From the NCBI RefSeq assembly GCF_004115155.1, contig NZ_RDSM01000001.1:2356001-2420000 (forward strand): 64,000 nucleotides of DNA, read 5' to 3'. Both the position numbers and the translations under genes were made by a program. The DNA comes from Granulicella sibirica (GTDB lineage: Bacteria; Acidobacteriota; Terriglobia; Terriglobales; Acidobacteriaceae). Shown here in pieces: positions 25,217-35,708 of this stretch; within the stretch, counting starts at the first letter, position 1, and each line of letters begins with the position of its first letter. Under the pieces are notes generated by a model, which saw only the letters and a list, made by a program, of their open reading frames with translations, was not told where the DNA came from and made no database searches.

Positions 25217-25269
25217 CTATGTAGCATTCTACTAAATGCTAGTCAAGTAGCGATCTACATAGGTACAAT
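25217..25269. promoter_or_regulatory. Overlapping divergent promoters and palindromes, ABC exporter / padR
   Basis: Minus strand: -35 TTGACT (25246-25241), 17-bp spacer, -10 TACATA (25223-25218). Plus strand: -35 TAGTCA (25240-25245), 18-bp spacer, -10 TACAAT (25264-25269). The two -35 boxes are the same bases read on opposite strands. AGCATT-ctacta-AATGCT (25223-25240) fills the minus-strand spacer, and CTATGTAG (25217-25224) / CTACATAG (25255-25262) brackets the whole region, so one regulator could switch both directions. Confidence 0.6.
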
Positions 25270-25276
25270 CCCGTTC

Positions 25277-25594
25277 ATGCCGTCCGATATCAAGCTCTCG
25301 CATACCGCAGCCATGATTCTCCAGTCAATCGATACGGGAAGCATGTATGGATTCAGCATCATGGAGCGTACGGGGCTGCCGAGCGGGACGGTGTACCCGG
25401 CGCTGCGGCGGCTGGAGCGCGATACGCTGATCCGGTCGGAGTGGGAGCGGCAGGCGATCGCGGAGAAAGAGCAGAGGCCGGCGCGGAAGTACTACAAGGT
25501 GACGAAGGAGGGGCGGTCGGTGATCGGGCCGCTGCTGAAGCGGTATCCGCTGCTCGAGAAGATGACAGCGGCGGATGAGGTGAAGCTCGTATGA
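25277..25594 (+). CDS. PadR-family transcriptional regulator (third copy)
   Basis: 105 residues from ATG 25277: LSHTAAMILQSIDTGSMYGFSIMERTGLPSGTVYPALRRLERD is the PadR winged-helix core and ARKYYKVTKEG the wing. The upstream in-frame ATG at 25202 is rejected because the -10 box at 25264-25269 lies downstream of it; transcription should begin about at ATG 25277, making the mRNA leaderless. It overlaps the next gene by ATGA (25591-25594). Confidence 0.88.
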   Translation: MPSDIKLSHTAAMILQSIDTGSMYGFSIMERTGLPSGTVYPALRRLERDTLIRSEWERQAIAEKEQRPARKYYKVTKEGRSVIGPLLKRYPLLEKMTAADEVKLV

Positions 25595-27063
25595 ACCGAC
25601 GCCCTGTTCTGCTGCCGATGTACGGATGCGCGCTGCGCTTAGTTGCGCTTGGGGTTCCGCGTGGGCGGAGGGCGGAGTGGGTTGCGGAGTGGGTCTCCGA
25701 GCTCTGGTATGTGTGGGAGGCGGCTCAGGAGCAGGCGGCCTTCGTTGCACGGCATGGTGAGATTGCTGCGTTCTGCCGTGGGGCGGTTGAGGATGCGCGG
25801 TGTTTGCGGGAGCATCGTCCGTCGGTGAAGGCTTCGGGGTCGGCGGTGGCTTGTTGCGTTGCGCTTAGCTTGATCGCGCTGATTTCGATCGGGCTGGCGC
25901 ATGTTCTGCCGGGAGTGACGCGGGCGATGCGTCTGCCGATGTATCGGGGGGCGGCGCATATCGTGACGATTGCGCCGGCTGCATCCTCGAAAGTGAGGCC
26001 GGTGGCTACGGTGGCGCTTGGTGCGGTGCGATCGCTTCAGCAGCGGCCGCAGCATCTGTTCACGGACCTGGCGTTTTATCAGCCGGTCAGCCGGCCTTTG
26101 CATATCGCGGAGGGGATGTCTCCGGTGCTGAGCGTGGGGCGGGCGAGTGCGAATTTTCTGGATGTGCTGGGCGTCCGGGTCTGGTTTCGGCAGAGTAGCG
26201 CCTCGGATGAGCCGCTGCTGATGTTGAGTGAGTCTACCTGGCGGAGGGTTTTCGGGGCGAGTACGAGCGTGGTTGGGGCTACGGTGAAGCTTGGCCTTCA
26301 ACGGGTACGGCTGGGTGGGGTTGTGCCGGATGAGGCTGCTCCGGCGGGGCAGAGATTCGATGCGTGGCTCCTGTTGCCATCGGGGATTGCTGACGGGTTG
26401 GCGGACTCGACTCCGGTGTATTTGATCGGGAGTCTTGAGCCGCGGAGCGATCCGGCGTTGTTGAATCAGTCGAGGTGGCAGATGTCGGTGCCCGTGGTGG
26501 ACGGGGCAGTCGATTACGACTGCACGACGCTGTCTTCGCCTCCACTGGCGACGATGCAGATCTTCCTGTTCACGGTTTTTCTGGCTTTGCTGGCACTGCC
26601 TGCTACGACCTCGCTTTCCCTGGGTGATTATCCAGTTCGTCCGACGAGCCTGCCGTGGACGACGGCGGTGCGGCGATGGCTGTTTCTGGGGGCGAAGATC
26701 GCGATGGCGCTTCCGGCGATCTACTTCGGGTCGATGGATCTGACGTATGCGGTGGCGTGGTCAAGTCCGTCAGCACCGGAATATGTACAGCTTGTGGTTT
26801 CTTTTTCGGCGACATTGTTCGCGCTGCGGTGGACGCTGCGGGATCAGAGGCAGAGGTGCCCGGTTTGCCTGGGCAAGCTGACCTGTCCGGCGCGGGTGGG
26901 ACAGCCTTCGCGAAACTTCCTCGCGTGGAATGGCACGGAGCTGATCTGCGTGGGCGGGCATGGTTTGCTGCATGTGCCTGAACTGCCGACGAGCTGGTGC
27001 GGGACGCAGCGGTGGCTGCATCTTGATCCGTCGTGGAGCAGCCTCTTCTTTGAGGCTGCTTGA
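25591..27063 (+). CDS. PadR-coupled ADOP-like membrane protein with C-terminal Cys/His domain
   Basis: 490 residues. A cytoplasmic N-terminal helical block (RRAEWVAEWVSELWYVWE) resembles the prefix of ADOP-associated proteins; TM1 is around residues 80-103. A ~200-residue exported part looks like a reduced MacB-type domain (VLSVGRASANFLDVLGVRVWFR, ESTWRRVFGASTSVVGATV, as in ADOP periplasmic domains). Three more hydrophobic segments follow, then a cytoplasmic tail beginning CPVC (423-426), with further C432, C453 and the motif GGHGLLHVPE, i.e. a probable metal-binding ribbon. No FtsX block is present, so it is not a normal permease. It is coupled to padR and probably acts with it; role unknown. 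Confidence 0.8.
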   Translation: MNRRPVLLPMYGCALRLVALGVPRGRRAEWVAEWVSELWYVWEAAQEQAAFVARHGEIAAFCRGAVEDARCLREHRPSVKASGSAVACCVALSLIALISIGLAHVLPGVTRAMRLPMYRGAAHIVTIAPAASSKVRPVATVALGAVRSLQQRPQHLFTDLAFYQPVSRPLHIAEGMSPVLSVGRASANFLDVLGVRVWFRQSSASDEPLLMLSESTWRRVFGASTSVVGATVKLGLQRVRLGGVVPDEAAPAGQRFDAWLLLPSGIADGLADSTPVYLIGSLEPRSDPALLNQSRWQMSVPVVDGAVDYDCTTLSSPPLATMQIFLFTVFLALLALPATTSLSLGDYPVRPTSLPWTTAVRRWLFLGAKIAMALPAIYFGSMDLTYAVAWSSPSAPEYVQLVVSFSATLFALRWTLRDQRQRCPVCLGKLTCPARVGQPSRNFLAWNGTELICVGGHGLLHVPELPTSWCGTQRWLHLDPSWSSLFFEAA

Positions 27064-27067
27064 GGAG

Positions 27068-30000
27068 CTAGTCGCCGGCTACAGGAACGGCGTGGTGGGC
27101 GTCGATCGTCTTCGGTTTTCTGCTGCCGAATAGTTTTCCGGCGCGCCCACGGACACGATCGAAGAAGAGATAGACGACCGGCGTGGTGAAGAGGGTAAGG
27201 GCCTGCGAGACGATGAGGCCGCCGACGATGGTGATGCCGAGCGGGCGGCGGAGTTCGGAACCGGTGCCGGTGCCGAGGGCGAGGGGAAGGCCTCCGAGGA
27301 GCGCCGCCATGGTCGTCATCATGATGGGACGGAAGCGCATGAGGCAGGCCTGGTAGATGGCCTCTTCGGGGGTCTTGCCTTCTTCGCGTTCGGCGACGAG
27401 GGCGAAGTCGATCATCATGATGGCGTTCTTCTTCACGATGCCGATGAGCAGGATGATGCCGATCATGGCGATGACGCTGAGGTCGACCTTCATGAGAAGA
27501 AGCGCGACGAGCGCGCCGACGCCGGCTGAGGGAAGAGTTGAAAGGATCGTCAGCGGGTGGATGAAGCTCTCGTAGAGGATGCCGAGGACGATGTAGACGG
27601 CGACGAGCGCGAGCAGGATGAGGACCGGCTCGCTTGAGAGCGACGCCTGGAAGGCCTGCGCGGTGCCCTGGAAACCGCCGTGGATGGTGGAGGGCATTTG
27701 GATCTCGGCGCGGCCTGCTTCGATGGCCTGGGTGGCCTGGCTGAGCGAGTACCCCGGGGTGAGATTGAAACTGAGCGTGGCGGCGGGGCTCTGACCCTGG
27801 TGGTTGACCTGCAGGGGAATGCGCTGCTCTTCGTAGTGCGTGACGGCGCTGAGCGGGATCATCGCGCCGGTAGTGCTCTTGACGAAGATCTTGCGGAGGG
27901 CGTCGGGGTTCTGTTGGAACTCCTGCGCGGCTTCCATGACCACGTGGTACTGGTTGAGCGGCATGTAGGTCGTGGAGACCTGGGCCTGGCCGAAGGCGTC
28001 GGAGAGGGTTGAATCGACGGCGAGCGCGGAGACGCCGAGGCGGCTCGCGGTATCGCGATCAATGACGAGCTGAGCGCGAAGGCCGTTCTGCATCTGGTCG
28101 GTGGCGACGTCCTTTAGCTCGGGCATGGTCGTCATCTTTGCCATGAGCCTGGGGGACCACTCATTGAGATCCTCGACGCTGTCGGCCGTGAGCGAGTATT
28201 GGTATTGCGTCGCGCTCTGGCGTCCGCCGATGTTGAGCTCCTGCTGAGACTGGAGGAGAAGCTGAGCGCCGGGGATGGCATTGATCTTGGGACGGAGCCT
28301 GGTAATGATGGCCTCGGCGGTGTCGCCGTTCTTTTGACGCTCTTCGTCGGGCTTGAGCGACATGAACATATTGGCCGTGTTCGAGCCGCCGCCCCCACCA
28401 CCGCCGCCGACGAAGCTCATGACGTTCTGTACGCCGCGATCCTTCTTGACGATGTTCGACAGCTCCATCATCTTCTCCTTCATGGAGTCGAAGGAGACGT
28501 CCTGCTGGGCGCGGATCTGTCCACCGATACGCCCCGTGTCCTGCTGAGGGAAGAAGCCTTTGGGGACGAGGATGAAGAGATAGATATTGAGCGCGAAGGT
28601 TGCGATGGTGATCAGCATGACGATGCGCTGATGACGCAGAACCCACTTCAGACCGCGCTCGTACTCGCCAGTGAACCAGTCGAGGATGCGCTCGCCCATG
28701 TAGTAGACGCGGCCGTGCTTGTTCGCCGCGTGGGACTGAAGGAACTTCGCGCTCAGCATGGGCGTGGTGGTGAGCGAGACGACGAGCGAGACCATGATGG
28801 CCGCCGAGAGGGTGACGGCGAACTCACGGAAGAGCCGGCCGACAATGCCACCCATGAGCAGGATGGGGATGAAGACGGCGATGAGCGAGGTGCTCATGGA
28901 GAGGACAGTGAAGCCGATCTCTTTGGAGCCGACCATGGCGGCGTCGTAGGGCGAGAGACCCATCTCGAGGTGGCGGCTGATGTTCTCGATGACGACGATG
29001 GCGTCGTCGACGACAAAGCCGGTGGAGATGGTGAGGGCCATCAGCGAGAGGTTATCGAGCGAGTAGCCGAGCAGGTACATCACGCCGCATGTGCCGAGGA
29101 TGCTGAGCGGCACGGACACGCTGGGGATGAGGGTGGAGCGGACCTCGCGGAGGAAGAGGAAGACGACGAGGATGACGAGCAGGATAGAGATGATGAGGGT
29201 GCGAGTGACGTCCTTGACGGACGCGCGGATGGTGGTGGTGCGGTCGAGAGCGACCTGGAGCTTGATGGCCGGGGAGATGGAGGCACGCAGCGTGGGGAGC
29301 ATCGCGAGGACGTTATCGACGGTCTCGATGACGTTGGCGCCGGGCGACTTGGTGACGATGACGAGGATGGCTGGCGTGCCGTTGATGAGGCCGCCCGTGT
29401 GGATGTCTTCGACGCCGTCCGAAACCTTGGCGACATCGCGGATGCGAACGACGCCGCGAACGTCGCCCGACGCTGCGGAGCCTACGGCGGCGGTGGCACC
29501 GCCGGTCGGCGTGGCTGCGGAGGTTGATGTCGCGGTGGCTGAGCTTGTGGTCGAGCCGGAGGAGATGCTCGAGCCGGTCGAACCGGGTGCAGACTGGGCG
29601 GAGGAGGACGAGACGGCGCTTGAAACCGATGCGGGGAGGCCTGAGCTTGCGGAGGCTGAACTGACGGGGCCGCGGTTGGTGGCGACGATGAGCGGGGCGT
29701 AGGCGGCGGCTCCAAAGAGCTGGTCGCTGGTGCTGACGCTGTAGCGCTGGTCGTTGCTGGTGAGATAGCCGGTGGGCTGGAGGACGTTGACCTGACCGAT
29801 GGCGGCGCGCAGGGCTTCGATGCCGATGCCGTAGCTGGTGAGCAGGTTAGGATCGGCTTCGATGCGTACGGCGGGCTTCGCGCTGCCGCCGGTGAAGACC
29901 TGGCCGACACCGTTCACCTGGGCGATCTTCTGGGCGAGGATGGAGTCGGAGGCGTCGTAGAGCTGCGGAATCTTGAGGGTGTCGGAGGTGAGCGCGAGGA

Positions 30001-30619
30001 TGAGGATGGGCGCGTCGGACGGATTGATCTTGCGGTAGCTCGGGTTTGACGGGAGGTTCGCCGGGAGCTGGCTGCGGGCGGCGTTGATGGCGGCCTGCAC
30101 GTCGCGGGCGGCTCCGTTGACCTCGCGGCTGAGGTCGAACTGCATGGTGATGTTTGCCGAGCCGGCGGAGGAGACGGAGGTCATCTGGGTGATGCCGGCG
30201 ATCTTTGAGAACTGGCGTTCGAGCGGGGTGGCGACGGCGGAGGCCATCGTCTCGGGATCGCCGCCGGGGAGCGAGGCTCCGACCGAGATGGTGGGGAACT
30301 CTACCTGGGGCAGAGAAGCCACTGGGAGGAGCGTGTAGGCTACGGCTCCGGCCAGGAGGACAGCGAAGGAGAGCAGGAAGGTTGCTACCGGGCGATTGAT
30401 GAAAGGGGCAGAGAAGTGGACGCCGCCGGCGTCTTCCGGAGGCTGAGGGCCGGACATCTTCTCGCGGTCTCCGGCTCGGATGTATTCGTCGGGAGCCTGG
30501 TCACCGCCGCGCAGACCGGGCTCCTGCGCGAGAAACTTCTCGACGTCGCCGGGCTGTATGGACTCGGTGGGGGTCTTGTCGCCGGGTTGTGGTCTGTCGC
30601 TCATGCTTGTGCTTTCCAT
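27068..30619 (-). CDS. RND efflux pump, inner-membrane subunit (MdtC/HAE1-like), second pump of the operon
   Basis: 1183 residues versus about 1030-1050 for typical members. The usual 12-TM, two-porter-domain layout is present; TM4 carries the proton-relay aspartates in [15 protein letters not shown]. Two additions explain the excess: an ~65-residue hydrophilic N-terminal extension before TM1 (PFINRPVATFLLSFAVLLAG) and a ~70-residue Ser/Thr/Ala-rich insertion at about residues 318-387 (bases ~29459-29668) inside the first porter domain. An alternative ATG at 30604 (5 residues in) has GGAAAG upstream and may be the true start. It follows the first pump by 16 bp. Confidence 0.93.
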   Translation of the reverse strand: MESTSMSDRPQPGDKTPTESIQPGDVEKFLAQEPGLRGGDQAPDEYIRAGDREKMSGPQPPEDAGGVHFSAPFINRPVATFLLSFAVLLAGAVAYTLLPVASLPQVEFPTISVGASLPGGDPETMASAVATPLERQFSKIAGITQMTSVSSAGSANITMQFDLSREVNGAARDVQAAINAARSQLPANLPSNPSYRKINPSDAPILILALTSDTLKIPQLYDASDSILAQKIAQVNGVGQVFTGGSAKPAVRIEADPNLLTSYGIGIEALRAAIGQVNVLQPTGYLTSNDQRYSVSTSDQLFGAAAYAPLIVATNRGPVSSASASSGLPASVSSAVSSSSAQSAPGSTGSSISSGSTTSSATATSTSAATPTGGATAAVGSAASGDVRGVVRIRDVAKVSDGVEDIHTGGLINGTPAILVIVTKSPGANVIETVDNVLAMLPTLRASISPAIKLQVALDRTTTIRASVKDVTRTLIISILLVILVVFLFLREVRSTLIPSVSVPLSILGTCGVMYLLGYSLDNLSLMALTISTGFVVDDAIVVIENISRHLEMGLSPYDAAMVGSKEIGFTVLSMSTSLIAVFIPILLMGGIVGRLFREFAVTLSAAIMVSLVVSLTTTPMLSAKFLQSHAANKHGRVYYMGERILDWFTGEYERGLKWVLRHQRIVMLITIATFALNIYLFILVPKGFFPQQDTGRIGGQIRAQQDVSFDSMKEKMMELSNIVKKDRGVQNVMSFVGGGGGGGGSNTANMFMSLKPDEERQKNGDTAEAIITRLRPKINAIPGAQLLLQSQQELNIGGRQSATQYQYSLTADSVEDLNEWSPRLMAKMTTMPELKDVATDQMQNGLRAQLVIDRDTASRLGVSALAVDSTLSDAFGQAQVSTTYMPLNQYHVVMEAAQEFQQNPDALRKIFVKSTTGAMIPLSAVTHYEEQRIPLQVNHQGQSPAATLSFNLTPGYSLSQATQAIEAGRAEIQMPSTIHGGFQGTAQAFQASLSSEPVLILLALVAVYIVLGILYESFIHPLTILSTLPSAGVGALVALLLMKVDLSVIAMIGIILLIGIVKKNAIMMIDFALVAEREEGKTPEEAIYQACLMRFRPIMMTTMAALLGGLPLALGTGTGSELRRPLGITIVGGLIVSQALTLFTTPVVYLFFDRVRGRAGKLFGSRKPKTIDAHHAVPVAGD

Positions 30620-30635
30620 GCGGCGTCAATGCAGA

Positions 30636-33600
30636 TCAGTCGGCGGAGACGTGCTCCGGCTCGGGCTGGTGGGCTCCGCCGTGGGTGTGTTCGTAGAGCT
30701 CGCGATCGGCGTCGGCAGTGTGGAGATAGCGGCGGCCGATGCGATCAAAGAAGAGATAGACGACCGGCGTCGTAAACAGGGTGAGGATTTGCGAGACGAT
30801 GAGGCCGCCGACGATTGTGATGCCGAGAGGACGGCGTAGCTCGCTTCCCGTGCCCGTGCCCAGGGCGAGTGGCACGCCGCCGAGGAGTGCGGCCATGGTG
30901 GTCATCATGATGGGACGGAAGCGTAGAAGGCAGGCCTGGTAGATGGCTTCTTCGGGTTCCATGCCGTGGTCGCGCTCGGCTTCGAGGGCGAAGTCGATCA
31001 TCATGATGGCGTTCTTCTTCACGATGCCGATGAGCAGGATGATGCCGATGAGGGCGATGACGCTGAGGTCGACATGGAAGATAAGGAGCGCGAGGATGGC
31101 TCCGACGCCGGCGGAGGGAAGCGTCGAGAGAATCGTAATGGGGTGGATGTAGCTCTCGTACAGAACGCCGAGGACGATGTAGACGACGATGAGTGCGGCG
31201 AGGATGAGGATGGGCTCGTTCGAGAGCGAGGCTTCGAACGCCTTGGCCGCGCCCTGGAATTCAGCGGCGACGCTGACCGGGACGTTGAGTTCGGTCTTAG
31301 CCTTGTTGACCGCGGCGACGGCGTCTCCGATGCTCTTGCCGGGGGCGGTGTTGAAGGAGATCGTCACGGAGGGGAACTGGCCCTGATGGTTGATGGCGAG
31401 CGAGGTCTGGCGCGGCTCGAAGGTGGTGATGGTCGAGAGCGGGACCTGCGTGCCGTTCGAGCTGTGGACGTAGATGTTGTCGAGCGAGGACGGGTTCCGC
31501 TGGAAGCGCGGACCGACTTCGAGGACGACGTGGTACTGGTTGAGCTGGGTGAAGATGGTCGAGACCTGGCGCTGGCCGAAGGCGTCGTCAAGGGCGTCGT
31601 CGATATTCTGGGGCGTGATGCCGAGACGGGAGGCGGTATCGCGGTCGATGACGAGATGGGCTTCGAGGCCGTCGAGCTGCTGGTCGCTGGCGACGTCGGT
31701 GAGTTCGGGGAGGGTACGGAACTTGTCGACGAGCTTGTTGGTCCAGAGGGTGAGCTCTTCGGAGTTCGCGTCTTCTAGCGAGTATTGATACTGGGTGCGG
31801 CTGACGCGGTCTTCGACGGTGAGATCTTGTGAGGCTTGCAGGAAGCACTGGATGCCGTCGACCTGGGCGACCTTGGGTTGTAGGCGCCGGATGATGTCGA
31901 CCGCACTGGCGGAGCGCTGCTCACGATCGCGCAGATTGATCTGGATGCGTCCGCTGTTGAGGGTGGTGTTGGTGCCGTCGATTCCGATGAAGGACGAGAT
32001 GCTCTCGACGTCTGGATCCCTGAGGATGATCTTCGCGAGCTCCTGCTGACGCGCTCCCATGGCGACGAAGCTGATGGTCTGCGGGGCCTCCGTGATGCCC
32101 AGGAGGACGCCGGTATCCTGCACGGGGAAGAAGCCCTTGGGGACGACGATGTAGAGGACCAGGGTGAGCAGGAAGGTCGCCAGGGTGACGAGCAGCGTGA
32201 TCGTCTGGTGACGGAGGACGAACTTCACTCCGCGTCCGTACTTCGAGATGACGGACTCGAAGAAGTTTTCGCTGATGCGGTAGAACTTGTTCTGCGCGGC
32301 GTCGGGCTTGTGCTTCAGGAGCTTGGCGGCCATCATCGGCGTCAGCGAGAGCGAGACGACAGCCGACATGAGGATGGTGACCGATAGGGTAACGGCGAAC
32401 TCGCGGAAGAGGCGTCCGACGATGTCTCCCATGAAGAGCAGCGGAATGAGCACCGCGATGAGCGAGACGGTCAGCGAGAGAATCGTGAAGCCGATCTGCT
32501 CGGAGCCCTTGAGGGCAGCGGTGAGGGGGTCGTCACCCTCTTCGAGATAGCGCGAGATGTTCTCGACCATGACAATGGCGTCGTCGACGACGAAGCCGGT
32601 CGAGATGGTGAGGGCCATGAGCGAGAGGTTATTGAGGCTGTACCCGAGCAGGTACATGATGCCGAAGGTGCCGACGATGGAGAGCGGGACGGCGACGGCT
32701 GGGATGACGGTGGCGGCGATATTCCGGAGAAAGAGGAAGATCACCATGATGACGAGGGCGATCGTCAGCATGAGCTCGAACTGGACGTCCTTGACCGAGG
32801 CGCGGATGGTGTTGGTGCGGTCGGTGAGGACTTCGAGCGAGACGCTGGCGGGGAGGGTCTGGCGAAGCTGCGGAAGGAGCTTCTGGACCTCGTCAACGAC
32901 GCCGATGATGTTCGCACCCGGCTGCCGCTGGATGTTGACGATGACGGCTGGCTTGAGGACGGCGTCTTTTGCGGGCTCGGTCTTGGTGGCGGGAGCGGCG
33001 CCTGTTCCCATCCAGGCTGCCTGGTAGAGGTTTTCGGCGCTGTCGACGGCGTTCGCTACGTCCGAGAGGCGGACGGGGGAGCCGTTGCGGTAGGCGATGA
33101 TGACGGACTGGTAGTCGGCGCTCGATAGGAGCTGATCGTTCGCGCCGATGGTGTAGGACTGGCGCGAGCCGCTGATGCTTCCTTTGGCCTGATCGACGTT
33201 TGCCGTGGCGAGCTGGGTGCGGAGGTCTTCAAGGCTGAGCCCGTAGTTGGCGAGCGCGGTCGGGTTGGCCTGGATGCGCACGGCGGGTTTCTGGCCGCCG
33301 TTGATGGAGACGAGGCCGACGCCCGAGAGCTGGGAGATCTTCTGGGCGAGGATGGTGTCGGCGAGGTCCTCGACTTTTGAGAGTGCGAGGGAATCGCTCG
33401 TGAGGGCGAGGGTCATGATCGGCGCGTCAGCCGGGTTGACCTTGCTATAGACGGGCGGATTCGGAAGGTCTTTGGGCAGGTAGCTGTAGCCGGCGTTGAT
33501 GGCGGCCTGGACATCCTGCTGGGCGATGTCGATCGATTCGGCGAGGGAGAACTGGAGGGTGATGACACTGCCGCCGCCAGAGCTGGTGGAGGTCATCTGG

Positions 33601-33833
33601 CTGAGGCCGGGGATCTGGCCGAATTGGCGCTCGAGCGGAGCGGTGACGGAGGACGCCATGACCTCGGGGCTGGCGCCGGGGTAAAAGGTGAGGACCTGAA
33701 TCGTCGGGTAGTCGACCTCGGGGAGGGCGGAGACGGGTAGCTGCTCGTAGGCGACGAATCCGGCAAGCAAAATGGCCACCATCAGAAGCGAGGTGGCCAC
33801 CGGCCGGAGGATAAATGGCCGTGAAGGGCTCAT
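30636..33833 (-). CDS. RND efflux pump, inner-membrane subunit (MdtB/HAE1-like), first pump of the operon
   Basis: 1065 residues, normal length. N-terminus [39 protein letters not shown] is typical of MdtB/MdtC rather than AcrB. TM4 motif [15 protein letters not shown]; second-half signature [19 protein letters not shown]. It lacks the Ser-rich insertion of its partner. The ATG overlaps the adaptor stop (33830-33833). Two paralogous pumps behind one adaptor is the MdtABC arrangement, where the two subunits form a heterotrimer; that is likely but not certain here. Confidence 0.94.
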   Translation of the reverse strand: MSPSRPFILRPVATSLLMVAILLAGFVAYEQLPVSALPEVDYPTIQVLTFYPGASPEVMASSVTAPLERQFGQIPGLSQMTSTSSGGGSVITLQFSLAESIDIAQQDVQAAINAGYSYLPKDLPNPPVYSKVNPADAPIMTLALTSDSLALSKVEDLADTILAQKISQLSGVGLVSINGGQKPAVRIQANPTALANYGLSLEDLRTQLATANVDQAKGSISGSRQSYTIGANDQLLSSADYQSVIIAYRNGSPVRLSDVANAVDSAENLYQAAWMGTGAAPATKTEPAKDAVLKPAVIVNIQRQPGANIIGVVDEVQKLLPQLRQTLPASVSLEVLTDRTNTIRASVKDVQFELMLTIALVIMVIFLFLRNIAATVIPAVAVPLSIVGTFGIMYLLGYSLNNLSLMALTISTGFVVDDAIVMVENISRYLEEGDDPLTAALKGSEQIGFTILSLTVSLIAVLIPLLFMGDIVGRLFREFAVTLSVTILMSAVVSLSLTPMMAAKLLKHKPDAAQNKFYRISENFFESVISKYGRGVKFVLRHQTITLLVTLATFLLTLVLYIVVPKGFFPVQDTGVLLGITEAPQTISFVAMGARQQELAKIILRDPDVESISSFIGIDGTNTTLNSGRIQINLRDREQRSASAVDIIRRLQPKVAQVDGIQCFLQASQDLTVEDRVSRTQYQYSLEDANSEELTLWTNKLVDKFRTLPELTDVASDQQLDGLEAHLVIDRDTASRLGITPQNIDDALDDAFGQRQVSTIFTQLNQYHVVLEVGPRFQRNPSSLDNIYVHSSNGTQVPLSTITTFEPRQTSLAINHQGQFPSVTISFNTAPGKSIGDAVAAVNKAKTELNVPVSVAAEFQGAAKAFEASLSNEPILILAALIVVYIVLGVLYESYIHPITILSTLPSAGVGAILALLIFHVDLSVIALIGIILLIGIVKKNAIMMIDFALEAERDHGMEPEEAIYQACLLRFRPIMMTTMAALLGGVPLALGTGTGSELRRPLGITIVGGLIVSQILTLFTTPVVYLFFDRIGRRYLHTADADRELYEHTHGGAHQPEPEHVSAD

Positions 33834-35440
33834 TGCGGGGACCTTCCTGGAGCTGGCGTTCCGTTGCCATTCTGGCCGGAGGCAGGCGTGCCTTGCGGGC
33901 CGCTTGCGTCACCGGTATCGGCCTTGCGGACACGAGTGTGGCCGTTGCCGGTGCTTGGCGGGGGGGCGATCGTGGGATCGCTCTGGTGCGGGATCACGCG
34001 GCCGCCGTTCTTGAGCTTCTCCTGGCCGTCGATCACGATCTGATCGCCGGGATTGACAGTGCCTGCCGCAAGAATCACGTTCGAGCCCTGGGTGAGATCG
34101 ACCTTCACGGGAACCGCTTCGACGTAGTAGCTCGGGCCATTCTGCTTCCCGTTCGCCGCCGCGTTCGGATCGCCGCTCTTTGCGCCTTTACCGCCGCCCT
34201 TGCCCGAGCGTCCGCTCTTTGGCGGAGCCGTCCCGGCCACGGTCGTGTCGAGACCTTCAGGGGGATTTCCAGGCTTGACGACGTAGAGGAAGTTTCCGTT
34301 TGCGGCGGTTTGGAGCGCCGCGGAGGGAACGACGATGGCGTTTTCGCGATCCTGGACGATGAGGCGAACGTTGACAAACTGGTTCGGGAAGAGCGAGCCG
34401 TCGGCGTTGGGGAAGACAGCCTTGATCTTCGCGGTGCCGGTGGTCGTGTCGATGGTGTTATCGACCGTCAGGAGCGTTCCGCTCGCCAGGTGGGTCGTCT
34501 CGGAACGATCGTATGCCTCAACGGCAAGGGTGGCTCCGCCGCGGGTTAGCTTCAGCACTTGTGGAAGCTGATCCTCGGGGAGGGTGAAGATGATGGCAAT
34601 CGGCTGGACCTGGTTGACGAGGATGAGGCCGTTGGAATCGCTTGCATGGACGATATTGCCCGGATCGACCGTGCGGAGACCGACGACACCGTCGATCGGC
34701 GAGGTGATGCGGGTGTAGATGACATTAACCTTGGCGGCTTCGATCGCGGCCTGGTCGGCCTGGATCGCGCCAGTAGCGACACCGGCGTTCGAGACCTGGA
34801 GCTGCTGGCTCTCCTTGGAGATGACGCCCGCGCCATAGAGGGCGGTGTAGCGTCCGGCCTCGGCCTGCGCATTGACGGCTGTCGCCTGATCCTTGGTGAG
34901 CTGGCCTTCGGCCTGTGCGACGGCGGCCTGGTACGGGCGCGGATCGATCTGGGCGAGGAGCTGGCCTTTTTTGACTGTCTGGCCCTCGCGGACGTTCACG
35001 CTGAGAAGCTGGCCGTCGACGCGGCTCTTAATTGTGACCGAGTTATAGGCAGTGACGGTTCCAAGCGCGGTGAGGTAGACGGGCACGGTTCTCTGGACAA
35101 CCGGGGTGACGAGTACGGGAGTCGGTCCACCTCCCATGGCTGCTCGTCCAGTCGGAGTCGCGGCGGTCTCGGCACGGTTCTCTCGAATCTTCCAGATCGC
35201 TCCGCCGACAGCAGCCAGTAAAACCAGCAGAATGAGTATTTTGCGAATGGAGCCGCCGAGTCGGCTGGGCTTGGGCTCGTCGGAACTAAAGGTGGTTCCC
35301 GGCTTTGGCAACGCGTGGTGATTCCCGTTGCCATCGGGCGCTGGGAGCGCGGCGATCGGATCGTGATAGGTCGTGGTCGTCGAACTGGGCTGTCCTGACG
35401 TGGTGGGTCCGGACTGTCCTTGCACCGTCGGTCCTGGCAT
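33830..35440 (-). CDS. RND periplasmic adaptor (membrane-fusion protein, MdtA-like)
   Basis: 536 residues, about 120 longer than MdtA. A ~65-residue Pro/Ser/Thr-rich cytoplasmic N-terminus precedes a single TM anchor ([16 protein letters not shown]), so it is membrane-anchored rather than lipidated. Then the barrel-sandwich/lipoyl half ([35 protein letters not shown]), a short helical hairpin, the second lipoyl half ([19 protein letters not shown]), the beta-barrel, and a membrane-proximal domain interrupted by a Gly/Lys-rich linker. A disordered Gly/Pro/Asn tail ends the protein. First gene of the operon; no outer-membrane channel gene is in the window. Confidence 0.92.
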   Translation of the reverse strand: MPGPTVQGQSGPTTSGQPSSTTTTYHDPIAALPAPDGNGNHHALPKPGTTFSSDEPKPSRLGGSIRKILILLVLLAAVGGAIWKIRENRAETAATPTGRAAMGGGPTPVLVTPVVQRTVPVYLTALGTVTAYNSVTIKSRVDGQLLSVNVREGQTVKKGQLLAQIDPRPYQAAVAQAEGQLTKDQATAVNAQAEAGRYTALYGAGVISKESQQLQVSNAGVATGAIQADQAAIEAAKVNVIYTRITSPIDGVVGLRTVDPGNIVHASDSNGLILVNQVQPIAIIFTLPEDQLPQVLKLTRGGATLAVEAYDRSETTHLASGTLLTVDNTIDTTTGTAKIKAVFPNADGSLFPNQFVNVRLIVQDRENAIVVPSAALQTAANGNFLYVVKPGNPPEGLDTTVAGTAPPKSGRSGKGGGKGAKSGDPNAAANGKQNGPSYYVEAVPVKVDLTQGSNVILAAGTVNPGDQIVIDGQEKLKNGGRVIPHQSDPTIAPPPSTGNGHTRVRKADTGDASGPQGTPASGQNGNGTPAPGRSPQ

Positions 35441-35708
35441 CTTTAGGTGTCACCATTTCTTTCTTCCAGCACGCAATCGATAGCGCGGAAATTAGCTCGG
35501 AAGTCTCAGAATAAATAATAATGACGGTGGAGCACTCTGGATTGTTTCGCCGAGGAGCAGCATCGGTTCCGATAATCGGCTATCGCGTAACACATTCGGT
35601 TGATCAAAACCTGGCAGCGATGATGGTACGCTTCTGGCGGGTAAAGTGCATAAAGCAATCGAGAAAGACCACGGCCATCCTGCGTGAGACTCAGAAAGGC
35701 GTGCCTTA

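Noticed and set aside
29080..29436. Ser-rich shadow frames inside the RND pump genes
   Set aside because: Alternative-frame readings of the TM-coding region of the pump; the real frame has full RND motifs.
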